NCBI RefSeq assembly: GCF_009193265.1
Contig: NZ_VZZZ01000005.1
Location: 431,586 to 495,585, forward strand
Source: Marinobacter changyiensis
GTDB taxonomy: Bacteria; Pseudomonadota; Gammaproteobacteria; Pseudomonadales; Oleiphilaceae
Direction: 5' to 3'
Length of the DNA: 64,000 nt
Under the pieces are notes generated by a model. It saw only the letters and a program-made list of their open reading frames with translations, made no database searches and was not told the DNA's origin. The number at the start of each line of letters is the position of its first letter. Position 1 is the first letter of the stretch. This document shows positions 36,685 to 47,145 of the stretch, piece by piece. A program made the position numbers and the translations under genes.

Positions 36685-37662
36685 TTATGAGGCAACCAGG
36701 AGCATCACCGCTCCGGTTGCCAGTAAGTTGATCAACGTCAGCGGCAGACAGACCTTCCAGCCAAAGCTCATCACCCGATCATAGCGGGGTCGGGGCAGTG
36801 ACGCCCGTAGCAGGATGAACAACATCAGGAAGAAGCCGGTCTTGAGCGCAAACCACAGGATCGGTGGCAGCCAGGGGCCGTGCCAGCCGCCAAAGAACAG
36901 CGTCACGATCAGCGCCGACACCAGAACCATGCCCACATACTCGCCAATGAAGAACAGGCCGAATTTCATGCCGGAGTATTCAACGTGATAGCCGTCCGCC
37001 AGCTCCTGCTCTGCCTCCGGCTGGTCGAAGGGGTGCCGGTGAGTGACCGCAATACCGGCGATCAGGAAAGTGGCGAATCCGAAGAACTGGGGAATGATGT
37101 ACCAGAAGCCTTCCTGGGCGTTGACGATATCCCGCAGGTTGAACGACCCGGCCATGGCCACCACCCCCATTAACGACAGTCCCATGAACACCTCGTAGGA
37201 CAGGGTCTGGGCCGAGGCTCGCATGGCGCCCAGCAGGGCGTATTTGTTGCCGCTGGCCCAGCCGCCCAGCAACACCGCATACACATTGATGCCCGCCATG
37301 GCCAGGAAGAACAGCAACCCGATGTGCATGTCCGCCACGCCCCAGCCGGGGGTAATCGGGATGATCACGAACGACAGCAGCAGAGAAGCGAACGCAATAA
37401 TCGGCGCCAGCACGAATAGCGGCCGGTCGGCAAAGGGCGGTACCCAGTCTTCCTTGAAAAAGATCTTGATCATGTCGGCCACCAGTTGCAGGGTGCCGAA
37501 AGGCCCTACCCGGTTGGGCCCGTAACGGTCCTGCCAAAGCCCGAGCAGGCGGCGCTCCACCACGGTCAAGGCAGCGCCCAGTAGTACTGCGCCAAGCAGG
37601 ATGACCAGGGCCTGGAACATGCCCCAGAGGATGGCGGCCAGTTGCGGGGTCCACCAGCTCAT
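36685..37662 (-). CDS. nuoH: NADH-quinone oxidoreductase subunit H
   Basis: This 325-residue membrane subunit joins the peripheral and membrane arms and helps form the quinone chamber. Landmarks are [20 protein letters not shown], the [15 protein letters not shown] loop, [24 protein letters not shown] in pieces, and the acidic [23 protein letters not shown] loop. The start overlaps the nuoG stop by four bases. Length equals the E. coli protein. Confidence 0.97.
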   Translation of the reverse strand: MSWWTPQLAAILWGMFQALVILLGAVLLGAALTVVERRLLGLWQDRYGPNRVGPFGTLQLVADMIKIFFKEDWVPPFADRPLFVLAPIIAFASLLLSFVIIPITPGWGVADMHIGLLFFLAMAGINVYAVLLGGWASGNKYALLGAMRASAQTLSYEVFMGLSLMGVVAMAGSFNLRDIVNAQEGFWYIIPQFFGFATFLIAGIAVTHRHPFDQPEAEQELADGYHVEYSGMKFGLFFIGEYVGMVLVSALIVTLFFGGWHGPWLPPILWFALKTGFFLMLFILLRASLPRPRYDRVMSFGWKVCLPLTLINLLATGAVMLLVAS

Positions 37663-40376
37663 GGCTCACCTCCCGCTGCCTTGTGCAGTGTGATGGACTT
37701 CCCCGGCAGCAATCCCGCGATCAATCCGGCCGGCAGACCTGCCCAGCCCGCGGGCCAGTCTTGCTGCTCCAGCACCGGCACCGCCGGCCCCTCACCGATG
37801 TTCACGATGTCTCCGGTTGCCACCGCCAAACGACGGGCATCGTCAGGGTTCAGGACGACAGAGGGCGCGTCTGTCCTCTGCTGGATGGGCGTCGCCAGGG
37901 CGGAAGTTTCCTCGCCCCCGAACAGCCGGGGCAGGATCAGGGCCCGCAGGACATCAGTGCCTTCGGAGTTTTGAGGGGGCTGGCGGTAGCAGCCCTGTCC
38001 GGGTTCTGGGTGAATCAGTCGTACCCCGGGGTCACCGCCGCGCAGGTGCCCACCCACCTCATCGGTGAACTTGTTCCAGGCCTGAGGCGAATTCCACCCT
38101 GGAGCCCAGGCAAAAGGCACCTGCTGCCGGGGCTCTCGGTGACCGCTGTAACCCTCCATGGAATAAGCAAAGGCCGAATCCGGATCCTGGGGCACCCGCG
38201 GCTCACTGACATTCTGATTCGCTCGCATGGAGGTGCGGCCGCTGTACCGGTGTGGCTCCCGGGCCAACCGCAAGCCGTCAATCCGGTAGTTTGATCCCGG
38301 TGCCGCGTCAACCATGCCGGCCAACGCCGGATGAGCTTCGGCACAGGCCCGAACGACGGTATCCAGGTTAATGTCGCTGGTCTTCTCGCCCCGCAGGTTC
38401 ACGGTCAGGGCGTGCAACCAGCGCCAGCTTTCGTGAATTCGGGTTTCCGGCCGCAGATAAGTTGGGTCGTACACCTGAAAGAAGCGTTGCGCCCGGCCCT
38501 CCAGGTTCACCAGGGTGCCATCGGACTCGGCGAAGCTGGCAGCGGGTAACAGGAAGTTTGCGCGGGCGGTTGTCGCTGTGCGCTGATGGTCCAGCACAAT
38601 GCGGATCTCTGCCCGTGCCAGTGCCGCATCCACCCTTTGGGAGGGCAAGCGCTGATAAAGGTCGTTTTCCAGCACCACCAGGGCGTTGGCGCTGCCCTGG
38701 GCCAGTTCGTCCAGGGCCCAATCCAGGGGTTGGCCGCCCATCAGGGCAAGCCCGGTGCTGTTGGCCTCCCGCCGGATCAATATCAGCCCTCCCCGTTTCG
38801 CCCGCCGGGACAGGGCCCGGGCAATATTGCCGGCGGCCTCAAGCACCGCCTCGGACCAGAGCGAGCCGCCGCTGACCACCAGCGGTCGTTCTGCCGCCAT
38901 CAGCGCTGTGGCAATGCGTTCAGCGGCTTCGGCTATACCGGGCGGCAAATCTCCTACTGCCGGAGCAGCCGGGTCAATGGCATGGGCCACGGCAAAGCCG
39001 AGTTGCGCAATACCGTCAGGTCCCAGGGCATGGCGGAACTCGGCCACATCATCCAGGTCCGTGGGCGCGGGCCAGGCGATAAACAGCGGGTGGCAGCGGT
39101 CCTGGGCCAGGGTCTTGAGGGCCTCGGCGTTCCAGGCCGGGACACCGATGGCCTGGCCCAGTGCTTCACGGCGGAAAAGGACCGCCTGACGCAGGTTCAG
39201 GCCCAGACGACCAGCACTCTGCACCGGGTTCTCCCCCAGCACCAGCACGGCGTCGTGGTCTTCAATCTCCCGGGGTGACGGGGTTGGCAGGCCGGCGTTG
39301 CGTTGCAGGTCATTCATCAATTCCAGGCAGGCCTGTTCCCGGGCTTCAATGCCGGTGGAGAAATTTTCTTTCCCTACCAGCATCTGCAACTGATGATTGC
39401 TCTCCAGGCTGGCCCGGGGCGAGCCGATACCAATGACCCGGCGGGCGTGGTGCAACGCGTCGCTAACCCGGGCCAAGGCATCGTCCACGTCAAAACTGAC
39501 CGACTCGCTGTCCGGCGATTCCCGCCACTCCGGCAGGCGGGGCCGGTCGGACCGGTTCACGTAACCGTACCCAAAACGGCCACGGTCACAGAGGAAATAA
39601 CCGTTTACCTCACCATGGTAGCGGTTCTCGATCCGGCGCAACTCGCCATAGCGTTCGCCCGGGCTGATATTGCAACCCATCGAGCACTGGTGGCAGATGC
39701 CGGGGGCAAACTGCAGGTCCCACTTGCGGGTGTAACGATCGGAATGGCTCTGGTCAGTGAACACACCGGTGGGGCACACTTCGGTGAGATTGCCGGCGAA
39801 TGGGCTCTCCAGAATGCCCTCCTGATAGCGGCCGAAATAGACATTGTCCTTGGTGCCAAAGGCGCCCAGGTCGATGCCGCCGGCATAGTCATTGTAGAAG
39901 CGCACGCAGCGGTAACAGGTAATGCACCGGTTCATCTCGTGGGCAATGAACGGCCCCAGGTACTGGTTGCGACGGGTACGCTTGCGGAACCGGTACCGAC
40001 GGCGGTCGTGGCCGGTCATCACCGTCATGTCCTGCAGGTGGCAATGGCCGCCCTCCTCACAGACCGGGCAGTCATGGGGGTGATTGATCATCAGCCATTC
40101 CACCACACTGGCACGGAAGGCCTTCGCCTCCTCGTCGTGGATATCAATCCGGGTCTGGTCCGCCGCTGGCGTCATGCAGGACATCACCAGCATGCCCTGG
40201 TCATCCTCCTGGTCCTTGTACTGGCGCACAGCACACTGGCGACAGGCACCGACACTGCCCATGGCGGGGTGCCAGCAGAAATAGGGGATGTCCAGGCCCA
40301 GGGACAGGCAGGCCTGAAGCAGGTTATGGGCTCCGTTGACCGTATAGCTTTGTCCATCCACATGAATCGTTGCCAT
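37659..40376 (-). CDS. nuoG: NADH-quinone oxidoreductase subunit G
   Basis: This 905-residue peripheral subunit is close to the E. coli length (908). The N-terminal [2Fe-2S] ligands are C34, C45, C48 and C67. They are followed by the HCHLQDM region with the His-liganded N5 cluster, ferredoxin-type cysteines ([16 protein letters not shown]), and the molybdopterin-oxidoreductase-like domain starting [21 protein letters not shown], whose extra cysteines match the N7-cluster type. It channels electrons from NuoF. It lies 18 bp after nuoF. Confidence 0.96.
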   Translation of the reverse strand: MATIHVDGQSYTVNGAHNLLQACLSLGLDIPYFCWHPAMGSVGACRQCAVRQYKDQEDDQGMLVMSCMTPAADQTRIDIHDEEAKAFRASVVEWLMINHPHDCPVCEEGGHCHLQDMTVMTGHDRRRYRFRKRTRRNQYLGPFIAHEMNRCITCYRCVRFYNDYAGGIDLGAFGTKDNVYFGRYQEGILESPFAGNLTEVCPTGVFTDQSHSDRYTRKWDLQFAPGICHQCSMGCNISPGERYGELRRIENRYHGEVNGYFLCDRGRFGYGYVNRSDRPRLPEWRESPDSESVSFDVDDALARVSDALHHARRVIGIGSPRASLESNHQLQMLVGKENFSTGIEAREQACLELMNDLQRNAGLPTPSPREIEDHDAVLVLGENPVQSAGRLGLNLRQAVLFRREALGQAIGVPAWNAEALKTLAQDRCHPLFIAWPAPTDLDDVAEFRHALGPDGIAQLGFAVAHAIDPAAPAVGDLPPGIAEAAERIATALMAAERPLVVSGGSLWSEAVLEAAGNIARALSRRAKRGGLILIRREANSTGLALMGGQPLDWALDELAQGSANALVVLENDLYQRLPSQRVDAALARAEIRIVLDHQRTATTARANFLLPAASFAESDGTLVNLEGRAQRFFQVYDPTYLRPETRIHESWRWLHALTVNLRGEKTSDINLDTVVRACAEAHPALAGMVDAAPGSNYRIDGLRLAREPHRYSGRTSMRANQNVSEPRVPQDPDSAFAYSMEGYSGHREPRQQVPFAWAPGWNSPQAWNKFTDEVGGHLRGGDPGVRLIHPEPGQGCYRQPPQNSEGTDVLRALILPRLFGGEETSALATPIQQRTDAPSVVLNPDDARRLAVATGDIVNIGEGPAVPVLEQQDWPAGWAGLPAGLIAGLLPGKSITLHKAAGGEP

Positions 40377-40394
40377 GATCCTGCCTATCCTTAT

Positions 40395-41777
40395 TCAGAC
40401 TTCCCCAACCGGAATCGGATCCTGGTGGGCCTTGCTTCCGGGCTTTCTGACGCCCTGCTCAAACTCATGCCGGAAATGTTTCAACGCAGTCTGCAGCGGC
40501 ATGGCGGCACCGGGCGCATGGGCACAGAAGGTCAGCCCCGGGCCGCAGTCCGCCGCCAGCTTGTCCAGCAGCTCGATATCCCCTTCCTCGCCTTCACCCC
40601 ATTCCAGGGCCTGCAGCAGTTTTACCACCCAGGGCAGGCCGTCCCGGCAGGGGGTGCACCAGCCGCAGGACTCCCGGGCGAAGAATTCCTCCAGGTTGCG
40701 CATCAGCGCCACCATGCTCTGATGGTCCGGCACCACGGTCAGCAGGCCGGTGCCGAGGCGACTGCCTTCCTTCCCTACGGTGTCGAAATCCAGCGGCAGC
40801 TGGAGATGCTCGGGTAACAGAAACCCGGTACTGGCGCCGCCGGGCAGCCAGGCCTTGAGCTGCCGGTTCCCGCACATGCCCCCCGCCCGCTCGAGGATCT
40901 CAGCACCGGTGGTACCCATGGGCAGTTCCCACAGGCCGGGGTTTTCCACCGGACCGGAAATGCCGTAAAGCTTGGTGCCGCCGTCATCGGTGCGACCGCC
41001 GGAGAGTGTCTGGTACCAGTCGGCGCCGTTAAGGATCACCGCCGGCACATTGCACAGAGTTTCCACATTGTTGACCACCGAAGGCTTGCCCCAGGCCCCG
41101 GACTGGCCGGGGAACGGCGGTTTGGCCCGGGGGTTGGCGCGTTTGCCTTCCAGAGAGTTGATCAGCGCGGTCTCCTCGCCACAGATGTAGCGTCCGGCTC
41201 CGGTGTGTACGGCAATGTCAAAATCGAAGCCGCTGCCGTTGATGTCCGCGCCCAACCAACCCGCCTCCCGAGCCTCGTCCAGGGCCAGATTCAGCACCCG
41301 GGCTGACTCCACGTATTCGCCCCGCAGAAAGATGTAGCCGTAACAGGAATTATTGGCATAGGCACCGAGGATCATCCCCTCGATCAACAGGTGCGGTTGT
41401 TGCTCCATCAGCAGCCGGTCCTTGAAGGTGCCGGGCTCCATCTCGTCGGCGTTGCAGACCAGGTAGCCCCGGGGCATCTCGCCCCCCTGCAGGGTCAGGC
41501 TCCACTTCAGCCCAGTGGAGAAGCCGCCGCCGCCGCGGCCACGCACATTGGCCGCCTTCATGGAGGCGATAACGGCCTGCGGATCGCCGTCGTCCAAGGC
41601 CTTGCGAACCGACTGATAACCATCCTTGCGCAGGTAATCGTCCAGCCAGACCGCTTCGCCATCGTCCCGCAGCCGCCAGGTCAGCGGGTGGGTATCGGCG
41701 TGGCGTTCCGCCTCCGGCTGCAGCAGCCGGCTACGATAGCGCCTCGAATCACGCTGGCCGGGAATGGCCTGCCTCAT
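40395..41777 (-). CDS. nuoF: NADH-quinone oxidoreductase subunit F
   Basis: This 460-residue subunit binds NADH and FMN and carries [4Fe-4S] cluster N3. Visible are the glycine-rich NADH motif [17 protein letters not shown], the FMN segment [19 protein letters not shown], and the cluster ligands in [12 protein letters not shown] plus a later Cys (AHAPG region). The N-terminal ~25 residues are a basic, variable extension relative to E. coli (445). Its start overlaps the nuoE stop by four bases. Confidence 0.96.
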   Translation of the reverse strand: MRQAIPGQRDSRRYRSRLLQPEAERHADTHPLTWRLRDDGEAVWLDDYLRKDGYQSVRKALDDGDPQAVIASMKAANVRGRGGGGFSTGLKWSLTLQGGEMPRGYLVCNADEMEPGTFKDRLLMEQQPHLLIEGMILGAYANNSCYGYIFLRGEYVESARVLNLALDEAREAGWLGADINGSGFDFDIAVHTGAGRYICGEETALINSLEGKRANPRAKPPFPGQSGAWGKPSVVNNVETLCNVPAVILNGADWYQTLSGGRTDDGGTKLYGISGPVENPGLWELPMGTTGAEILERAGGMCGNRQLKAWLPGGASTGFLLPEHLQLPLDFDTVGKEGSRLGTGLLTVVPDHQSMVALMRNLEEFFARESCGWCTPCRDGLPWVVKLLQALEWGEGEEGDIELLDKLAADCGPGLTFCAHAPGAAMPLQTALKHFRHEFEQGVRKPGSKAHQDPIPVGEV

Positions 41778-42286
41778 GGGTATCCCTCCAGCAGGTCCGG
41801 CAGATCGCCCGCTGACACCGGGCCGTAGGTGTCAGCGTCAATCATCAGGGCCGGTGCACCATCGCAGGCGCCCAGGCAGCACACCGGCAACAGGGTGAAG
41901 CGGTCATCGTCGGTGGTCTGGCCGTAATCAATTCCCAACTGGCTCACCAGCGCCCGCTTCAGTTCATCGAACCCGGTCAGGAAACAGGAACTGCTGTCGC
42001 AGACCAATACCACGTGGCGCCCCACCGGCTGGCGGAAGATCAGACTGTAGAAGGTCGCGACGCCTTCCACGGCCGCCGGGCCAATGCCCAGCACCCGGGC
42101 GATGGCGACAATGGCCTCATCCGGCACCCAGCCGTGACGACGTTGAACAATCTTCAGGGCCTCGATACAGGCCGCCTGGGGCTGTTCGTAGTGCGCCATT
42201 TCTTCCAGCATCGCGGCCTCGTCTGCCGGATGCAGATGGAAACCGTCGGAGCCGATCAATCCGGTTGTCTGTGGTGTCGTTGCCAT
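41774..42286 (-). CDS. nuoE: NADH-quinone oxidoreductase subunit E
   Basis: This 170-residue thioredoxin-fold subunit has [2Fe-2S] cluster N1a. Ligand cysteines lie in [14 protein letters not shown] and [13 protein letters not shown]. The N-terminal helical bundle contains [23 protein letters not shown] in pieces, standard for NuoE. It follows nuoCD after two bases, and its stop overlaps nuoF. Confidence 0.96.
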   Translation of the reverse strand: MATTPQTTGLIGSDGFHLHPADEAAMLEEMAHYEQPQAACIEALKIVQRRHGWVPDEAIVAIARVLGIGPAAVEGVATFYSLIFRQPVGRHVVLVCDSSSCFLTGFDELKRALVSQLGIDYGQTTDDDRFTLLPVCCLGACDGAPALMIDADTYGPVSAGDLPDLLEGYP

Positions 42287-42288
42287 CG

Positions 42289-44061
42289 TCAGCGGTCCAC
42301 GTCTGCCATCACGAAGTCGATACTGCCCAGGTGGGCAATCAGATCCGGTACGAACCCCCCGCGCATCACCGCCGGTATCTGCTGCAGATGCGGAAAACTC
42401 GGCGTGCGGATGCGGGTGCGGTAACTCATGGTGTTGCCGTCACTGGTCAGGTAGTAACTGTTGATGCCCTTGGTGGCCTCCACCATCTGCAAGGATTCCT
42501 GGGGCTTGAGCACCGGCCCCCAGGACACCTGCAGGAAGTGGGTGATCAGGGTCTCGATGTGCTGCAACATGCGCTCCCGGGGCGGCGGCGTGGTCAGCGG
42601 ATGGTCCGCCTTGTAGTCGCCGGCCGGCATATGATCCACACATTGCTGGATAATCCTCAGGCTTTGGCGCATCTCCTCAATACGCAGCTGGCCCCGGTCG
42701 AACACGTCGCCGTTGTGGCCCAGGGGCACCTCGAAATCGAACTGCTCATAACCGGAATAGGGTCGTTGCTTGCGCAGGTCGAAGTTGCAACCGGTAGCCC
42801 GCAGGTTGGGCCCGGTGACACCCCACTCCAGCGCCTCGGCGGTGTTGAAAGCGGCCACATGGCGGGTGCGCTCGCGGACAATGGCGTTTTCCATCATCGC
42901 CCGCTCGTACTCTTTCAGCCGTGCTGGCATCCAGTCGAGGAAGCCCTGCATCAGCTTCTCCCAGCCCTGGGGCAGATCCTGCATGACGCCACCGATGCGG
43001 TACCAGGCCGGGTGCATGCGAAAGCCGGTAATGCCTTCGATCACCTCATAGCCCCGCTGCCGGTCGCTGAAGGTGAAGAACACCGGACTCATGGCCCCCA
43101 AATCCTGCAGGTAGGTGCCCAGGAACAGCAGGTGGCTGGTGATGCGGAACATTTCCGCCATCATCACCCGGATCACCTTCACCCGGCACGGTACTTCGAT
43201 ACCGGCCAGTTTTTCTACCGCCAGCACATAAGGCAGGTTGTTCATCACCCCGCCGGTGTAGTCGATGCGGTCGGTGTAGGGAATAAAGCTGTGCCAGGAC
43301 TGACGTTCAGCCATCTTCTCCGCGCCCCGGTGGTGATAGCCAATGTCCGGCACGCAGTCGACAATCTCCTCGCCATCCAGTTGCAGCACGAGGCGAAAAG
43401 CGCCATGGGCAGAGGGGTGGTTGGGGCCCAGGTTGAGGAACATGAACTCGGCCCCATCCCGCTCCCGCTCCATACCCCAGGCTTCCGGCTCGAACCGCAT
43501 GGCTTCCTGCTCCACACTCTGGCCCTCCACCGTCAGGGTATAGGGATCAAACTCCGTGGCCCGGGCCGGGTAGTCCTTGCGCAGGGGGTGGCCAGACCAG
43601 GTCAGTGGCATGAGAATACGCGCCAGGTGGGGATGACCGGCAAAGGTGATGCCGAACATGTCCCAGACCTCCCGCTCGTACCAGTTAGCCACGGGAAAGA
43701 CTCCGGTCACGGTGGGCAGGCTCAGGTCATCGGCCGTGAGGGCCACTTTCAGCATGACGTCCGCGTTGCGGGTGATAGACAGCAGCTGATAGAACACCGT
43801 GAAGTCGGCCGGTGGCAACCCTTGGCGGTCGCTGCGCAGCCGCTCGTCGACAGCAGAAAGATCGTAAAGCAGGTTGAAGGGCGCGGTCAGGCTTTTCAGA
43901 TAACCGAGCACATCCTTCAATGCGTCCCGGGTGATCCAGATCACGGGCATACCGGTGTGGGTGTGCTGCTCGTGGAGCACACGGTCACCGAATTCCCTTC
44001 TCAGGATGTCGGCCAGGTTGTCACCGGCGGTGGCCGGGGTACTGACGTAATCCAGGTTCAT
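42289..44061 (-). CDS. nuoCD: NADH-quinone oxidoreductase fused subunit C/D
   Basis: This 590-residue fusion has the NuoC (30 kDa) domain at about 1-190, with [20 protein letters not shown], and the NuoD (49 kDa) domain at about 205-590. In the latter, [20 protein letters not shown] supplies the quinone-site His, and [18 protein letters not shown] and the C-terminal [18 protein letters not shown] are also diagnostic. The fused form is the gammaproteobacterial arrangement. A 65-bp gap separates it from nuoB. Confidence 0.97.
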   Translation of the reverse strand: MNLDYVSTPATAGDNLADILRREFGDRVLHEQHTHTGMPVIWITRDALKDVLGYLKSLTAPFNLLYDLSAVDERLRSDRQGLPPADFTVFYQLLSITRNADVMLKVALTADDLSLPTVTGVFPVANWYEREVWDMFGITFAGHPHLARILMPLTWSGHPLRKDYPARATEFDPYTLTVEGQSVEQEAMRFEPEAWGMERERDGAEFMFLNLGPNHPSAHGAFRLVLQLDGEEIVDCVPDIGYHHRGAEKMAERQSWHSFIPYTDRIDYTGGVMNNLPYVLAVEKLAGIEVPCRVKVIRVMMAEMFRITSHLLFLGTYLQDLGAMSPVFFTFSDRQRGYEVIEGITGFRMHPAWYRIGGVMQDLPQGWEKLMQGFLDWMPARLKEYERAMMENAIVRERTRHVAAFNTAEALEWGVTGPNLRATGCNFDLRKQRPYSGYEQFDFEVPLGHNGDVFDRGQLRIEEMRQSLRIIQQCVDHMPAGDYKADHPLTTPPPRERMLQHIETLITHFLQVSWGPVLKPQESLQMVEATKGINSYYLTSDGNTMSYRTRIRTPSFPHLQQIPAVMRGGFVPDLIAHLGSIDFVMADVDR

Positions 44062-44126
44062 GCTCGTGATTCAACTCCTGATAACCAGTTGTGGGCCAAC
44101 GCCGTGGTGAATCGACAGCGACCGGG

Positions 44127-44804
44127 TCAGAGCTTGTCCGGTGGTCTCAGCTCCGTGGTCTGGATGCGCTGATCACGCCACATTCCCCGCTGGGACGGCA
44201 TCTCGGCCCGATAGACGCCCTGATCGCCCACCACCCAGGACAGGGGTCGGCGCTCCTCCTGGATCGAATCCTGCAGCAACTGCAATCCCTGCAGGAAAGC
44301 CTCGGGCCGGGGCGGGCAACCGGGTACATACACATCCACCGGCAGGAACTTGTCCACCCCCTGCACTACCGAGTAGATGTCGTACATACCGCCCGAATTG
44401 GCGCAGGAACCCATGGAGATCACCCACTTGGGTTCCAGCATCTGGTCGTATAACTGCTGGATCACCGGTGCCATCTTGATGAAGCAGGTGCCAGCAATGA
44501 CGATGAAATCCGCCTGCCGGGGCGAGGCCCGGATCACCTCGGAGCCGAAGCGCGCGATGTCATGGGGCGAAGTGAACGCGGTAGTCATCTCCACATAGCA
44601 GCAGGACAGCCCGAAATTGTAGGGCCACAGGGAGTTCTTGCGGCCCCAGTTCACCGCGGAGTTGAGTACCTCGCTGAGCTTGCCAGTAAACACATTGCGC
44701 TCAAGCTGTCGCTTGAGCGGGTCCTTCGACGGCTCCTGGCGACCTGTTGGGTAGCGGCTGTCGCCTTTCGGCGATTGCTCTGCCCTGGTCAGGGTGTAAG
44801 ACAT
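44127..44804 (-). CDS. nuoB: NADH-quinone oxidoreductase subunit B
   Basis: This 225-residue subunit holds the terminal [4Fe-4S] cluster N2. Its ligands are the adjacent C68-C69 ([12 protein letters not shown]), one Cys in [13 protein letters not shown] and one in [12 protein letters not shown], spaced as in E. coli. It donates electrons to quinone at the NuoB/NuoD/NuoH interface. The N-terminal ~30 residues are polar and variable. A 72-bp gap separates it from nuoA. Confidence 0.97.
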   Translation of the reverse strand: MSYTLTRAEQSPKGDSRYPTGRQEPSKDPLKRQLERNVFTGKLSEVLNSAVNWGRKNSLWPYNFGLSCCYVEMTTAFTSPHDIARFGSEVIRASPRQADFIVIAGTCFIKMAPVIQQLYDQMLEPKWVISMGSCANSGGMYDIYSVVQGVDKFLPVDVYVPGCPPRPEAFLQGLQLLQDSIQEERRPLSWVVGDQGVYRAEMPSQRGMWRDQRIQTTELRPPDKL

Positions 44805-44876
44805 GTTGCGCCTCCAGGGGCGCTGGTCCCAACGGTGAACCCACCGCCGGGCCGCGCCGTATTCGGGTACGTTAGA

Positions 44877-45293
44877 TCAGCCTGCCGGACTACGGGGCCT
44901 GCCGTTGGATGATTCCGGCGCCCAGTCCAGGGCGCCGGTACGACTGTCATAAAGCAGGCCGGCCAGCAAAATCAGGATAAAAACCGTCGCGCCCCAAAAC
45001 CCGGTCCAGCCCACGTCGGGGATGACAATGGCCCAGGCAAACAGGAAAACGGCCTCAATATCGAAGATCACAAACAACATCGCAACCAGATAGAATTTGA
45101 CGGAAAAACGCTGGCGGGCATCGCCGGTGCCGACGATGCCTGACTCGAACGGGAGGGATTTGCTGACACCCTGACTGCGGCCTCCCAGCACGCTGGAAGC
45201 GCCCACCATAAAGGCACAAAGGCCCAGCGTGGCAACAATAAAGAAACCGGTGGCCCAGTAGCGGGCCAGCAAGTCAGTGACAGTATCAGCCAT
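44877..45293 (-). CDS. nuoA: NADH-quinone oxidoreductase subunit A
   Basis: This 138-residue, three-TM membrane subunit is the first gene of the operon. The conserved loop [42 protein letters not shown] in parts contains the ESG and FDIE motifs that line the quinone-coupling region. The C-terminal tail is polar. The promoter for nuoA-N should lie in the ~210 bp upstream. Confidence 0.96.
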   Translation of the reverse strand: MADTVTDLLARYWATGFFIVATLGLCAFMVGASSVLGGRSQGVSKSLPFESGIVGTGDARQRFSVKFYLVAMLFVIFDIEAVFLFAWAIVIPDVGWTGFWGATVFILILLAGLLYDSRTGALDWAPESSNGRPRSPAG

Positions 45294-45403
45294 GCGCTCT
45301 CCCTGGCAGCGTAGCGGCTGCCGCTGAGAAAACCGGTGGTGCTAAAGGATGAAGACCTGTCTAAAAACCTAACAGTGGATCGGCGATTGCGCAAATAATG
45401 AAC

Positions 45404-45477
45404 GGTGATAATGAATCACCTGAGCCGGCTCAACTACCCCTCACCCCCGACCTGTCCGGACACTCCGGAATTTCCGG
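45404..45477. promoter_or_regulatory. Two palindromes in the nuo promoter region
   Basis: GGTGAT-AATGA-ATCACC (45404-45420) and CCGGAA-T-TTCCGG (45465-45477) are both perfect inverted repeats, 110-185 bp before nuoA. The first overlaps a GATAATGA sequence that slightly resembles a Fur box. They are plausible operators for respiratory control, but I cannot name the regulators. Confidence 0.35.
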
Positions 45478-45505
45478 CCGGGGGCGTGGCAGCATTTCTC
45501 CCTAG

Positions 45506-45688
45506 TTATCGGGCAGACTTTGCTTTGCAGGTTTTTATGCCAAACAATGAGTAAGCTGGGCAACGGCCAACCAGGGCGGTGGCCAGCGGAATAATGCCTA
45601 TCCAGCCCCAGGCACTCTGTGGGGCACTCTGTGGGCCGATCAAGACCAGGGCGACAAGTACAATACCTACAACAGCTGACCATGAAGA
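45506..45688 (-). pseudogene. 5'-truncated DUF2892 (YgaP-like membrane) gene
   Basis: The frame reads VVGIVLVALVLIGPQ, then GWIGIIPLATALVGRCPAYS and LFGIKTCKAKSAR before a stop. These are the body and Cys-containing end of a DUF2892 inner-membrane protein. No ATG, GTG or usable start precedes the first TM: the frame begins straight after the ion-channel stop codon (TGA at 45689-45691), and the normal ~12-residue start is missing. An in-frame direct duplication (PQSAPQSA) lies in the first loop. Best read as a gene beheaded by a deletion; readthrough of the channel TGA is a less likely alternative. Confidence 0.6.
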
Positions 45689-46162
45689 TCAATCATCGTC
45701 GCTACCCCAGGCCCGGGCCATGATCAGATAACTGAACGAGGCTGACCAGGTAATCATCATGAACCCCACCAACGCTTCTGTACCTGCCAGAAACCGGACA
45801 TGCCCGGATGCCACCAGATCCCCCCACCCTGCAGTTGTATAGGTGGCCGCGGAAAAATAAACACTGTCCAGCAAGCTGAGGTGGGAGTAACCGGTAATGG
45901 TGCCATAGTCACCGTGATCCAGAAGGTACCAGAACGCCGCGCCAAACAGCCAGATCTCGACCACATGGGCCATGAGCAGTGCGAACATGTTTCCGAGTAT
46001 AATGGGCCGGTTTCGGAACTGCCGCGATGACGAGAGTTGCCGACTGGGACAAAAACGGTTCAGCAGCTGAATGACTTCGAAATGAAAGACAACAACCAAA
46101 CCTACTACCAGTGCTGTGACTAACACCACAGTCAGCTCACCGCCCACCAGAAGTTCACTCAT
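45689..46162 (-). CDS. Two-TM ion channel-like protein (Ion_trans_2) with variant filter
   Basis: A 157-residue protein with an N-terminal hydrophobic segment (9-27), a second one (about 60-80), and a pore-loop/TM unit (about 95-150). The pore reads SAATYTTAGWGDLVASG (selectivity filter T110-A-G-W-G-D115), where potassium channels have T-V-G-Y-G-D. The pattern AATYTT-x-G-x-GD identifies an Ion_trans_2 channel, but the Ala and Trp replacements make K+ selectivity uncertain. There is no cytoplasmic regulatory domain. Its stop abuts a truncated DUF2892 gene. Confidence 0.8.
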   Translation of the reverse strand: MSELLVGGELTVVLVTALVVGLVVVFHFEVIQLLNRFCPSRQLSSSRQFRNRPIILGNMFALLMAHVVEIWLFGAAFWYLLDHGDYGTITGYSHLSLLDSVYFSAATYTTAGWGDLVASGHVRFLAGTEALVGFMMITWSASFSYLIMARAWGSDDD

Positions 46163-46418
46163 GCCTTACTCCGTGCTTCGAGTATAACGTTTACCCCCTC
46201 GAACCCAACCTGTGCAGGTAAACATGAAGCTCCACCGGGCCCAATGTCAATTCAACGTACTCCATTCAGTCTGAGGTGCACATCATAAGCATCAGTATGC
46301 CACCACCTGATTCAAGACAAAGAAGTCTATGATGACAGTTTGTACTATAACCTTCACCGCCGATAAGACTGCGCCGATTTCGGCCACGGCCACCTGATTC
46401 CGGGCGACGACCGAATAC

Positions 46419-47141
46419 ATGAATAGACCAACCTCCGACCTACCGGTATTTCACACCTCGGGACTCACCAAGACCTATCGTCAGGGGGAGGTCGAGGTGC
46501 ATGCCTTGCGGGGCGTGAACCTGGATCTTTTCGCAGGTGAACTGGTGGTGATGCTGGGTGCTTCCGGGTCTGGCAAATCCACCCTGCTCAACATTCTTGG
46601 CGGGCTCGACGTGCCGACCAGTGGTGAGGTGAAATACCAGGACATTGATTTAACCAAGGCCAGGGATCGGGACCTGACCCGTTATCGCCGGAACTACGTC
46701 GGATTCGTGTTTCAGTTCTACAACCTGATACCGAGTCTGACAGCTCGGGAAAACGTTATTGCCGTCACCGAAATCGCGCGCAATCCGATGAGCCCGGAGG
46801 CAGCACTGGACCTGGTGGGACTGGCAAACCGCATGGACCATTTCCCCGCCCAGCTGTCCGGAGGCGAGCAGCAAAGGGTGGCTATCGCCCGGGCCATTGC
46901 CAAGCGCCCGAAGGTATTGCTCTGCGACGAACCCACCGGTGCGCTGGATTCCGCCACTGGCGTACTGGTACTGGCCGCCCTGGATACCGCCAACCAGGAG
47001 ACCGGAACCACGACCGTGATCATCACCCACAACGTCTCTATTGCACAGATGGCGGATCGGGTTATCACGCTGTCTGATGGCACCATCAGCGGCGAATACC
47101 GCAATTCAACGCGGCAGGACCCGCGGACCCTGAGCTGGTGA
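46419..47141 (+). CDS. ABC transporter ATP-binding protein (LolD/MacB type)
   Basis: A 240-residue ABC ATPase with Walker [10 protein letters not shown] (residues 47-55), [18 protein letters not shown] (Q-loop), signature [16 protein letters not shown] and Walker [13 protein letters not shown], followed by the switch His (VIITHN). It belongs to the LolD/MacB/FtsE-related class that works with FtsX-fold permeases, which is the next gene (4 bp gap), followed by an HlyD-type adaptor. It would energise mechanotransmission-type efflux or envelope transport. Confidence 0.93.
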   Translation: MNRPTSDLPVFHTSGLTKTYRQGEVEVHALRGVNLDLFAGELVVMLGASGSGKSTLLNILGGLDVPTSGEVKYQDIDLTKARDRDLTRYRRNYVGFVFQFYNLIPSLTARENVIAVTEIARNPMSPEAALDLVGLANRMDHFPAQLSGGEQQRVAIARAIAKRPKVLLCDEPTGALDSATGVLVLAALDTANQETGTTTVIITHNVSIAQMADRVITLSDGTISGEYRNSTRQDPRTLSW

Positions 47142-47145
47142 CGCC

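Noticed and set aside
39303..40817. 504-codon plus-strand frame antisense to nuoG/nuoF
   Set aside because: It spans two real genes and their junction; shadow of codon bias.
42265..44172. 635-codon plus-strand open frame antisense to nuoCD
   Set aside because: His/Gln/Gly-rich shadow composition, no ribosome site and no domain; the opposite strand is unmistakable nuoCD.
45404..45420. GGTGATAATGAATCACC before nuo as a Fur box
   Set aside because: It matches only the GATAATGA half; the palindrome itself differs from the Fur consensus, and complex I is not a usual Fur target.
45441..45692. 83-codon frame starting MIFMVSCC over the DUF2892 remnant
   Set aside because: It is in a different frame from the recognisable DUF2892 peptide and gives a Cys/Pro-rich non-protein-like translation.
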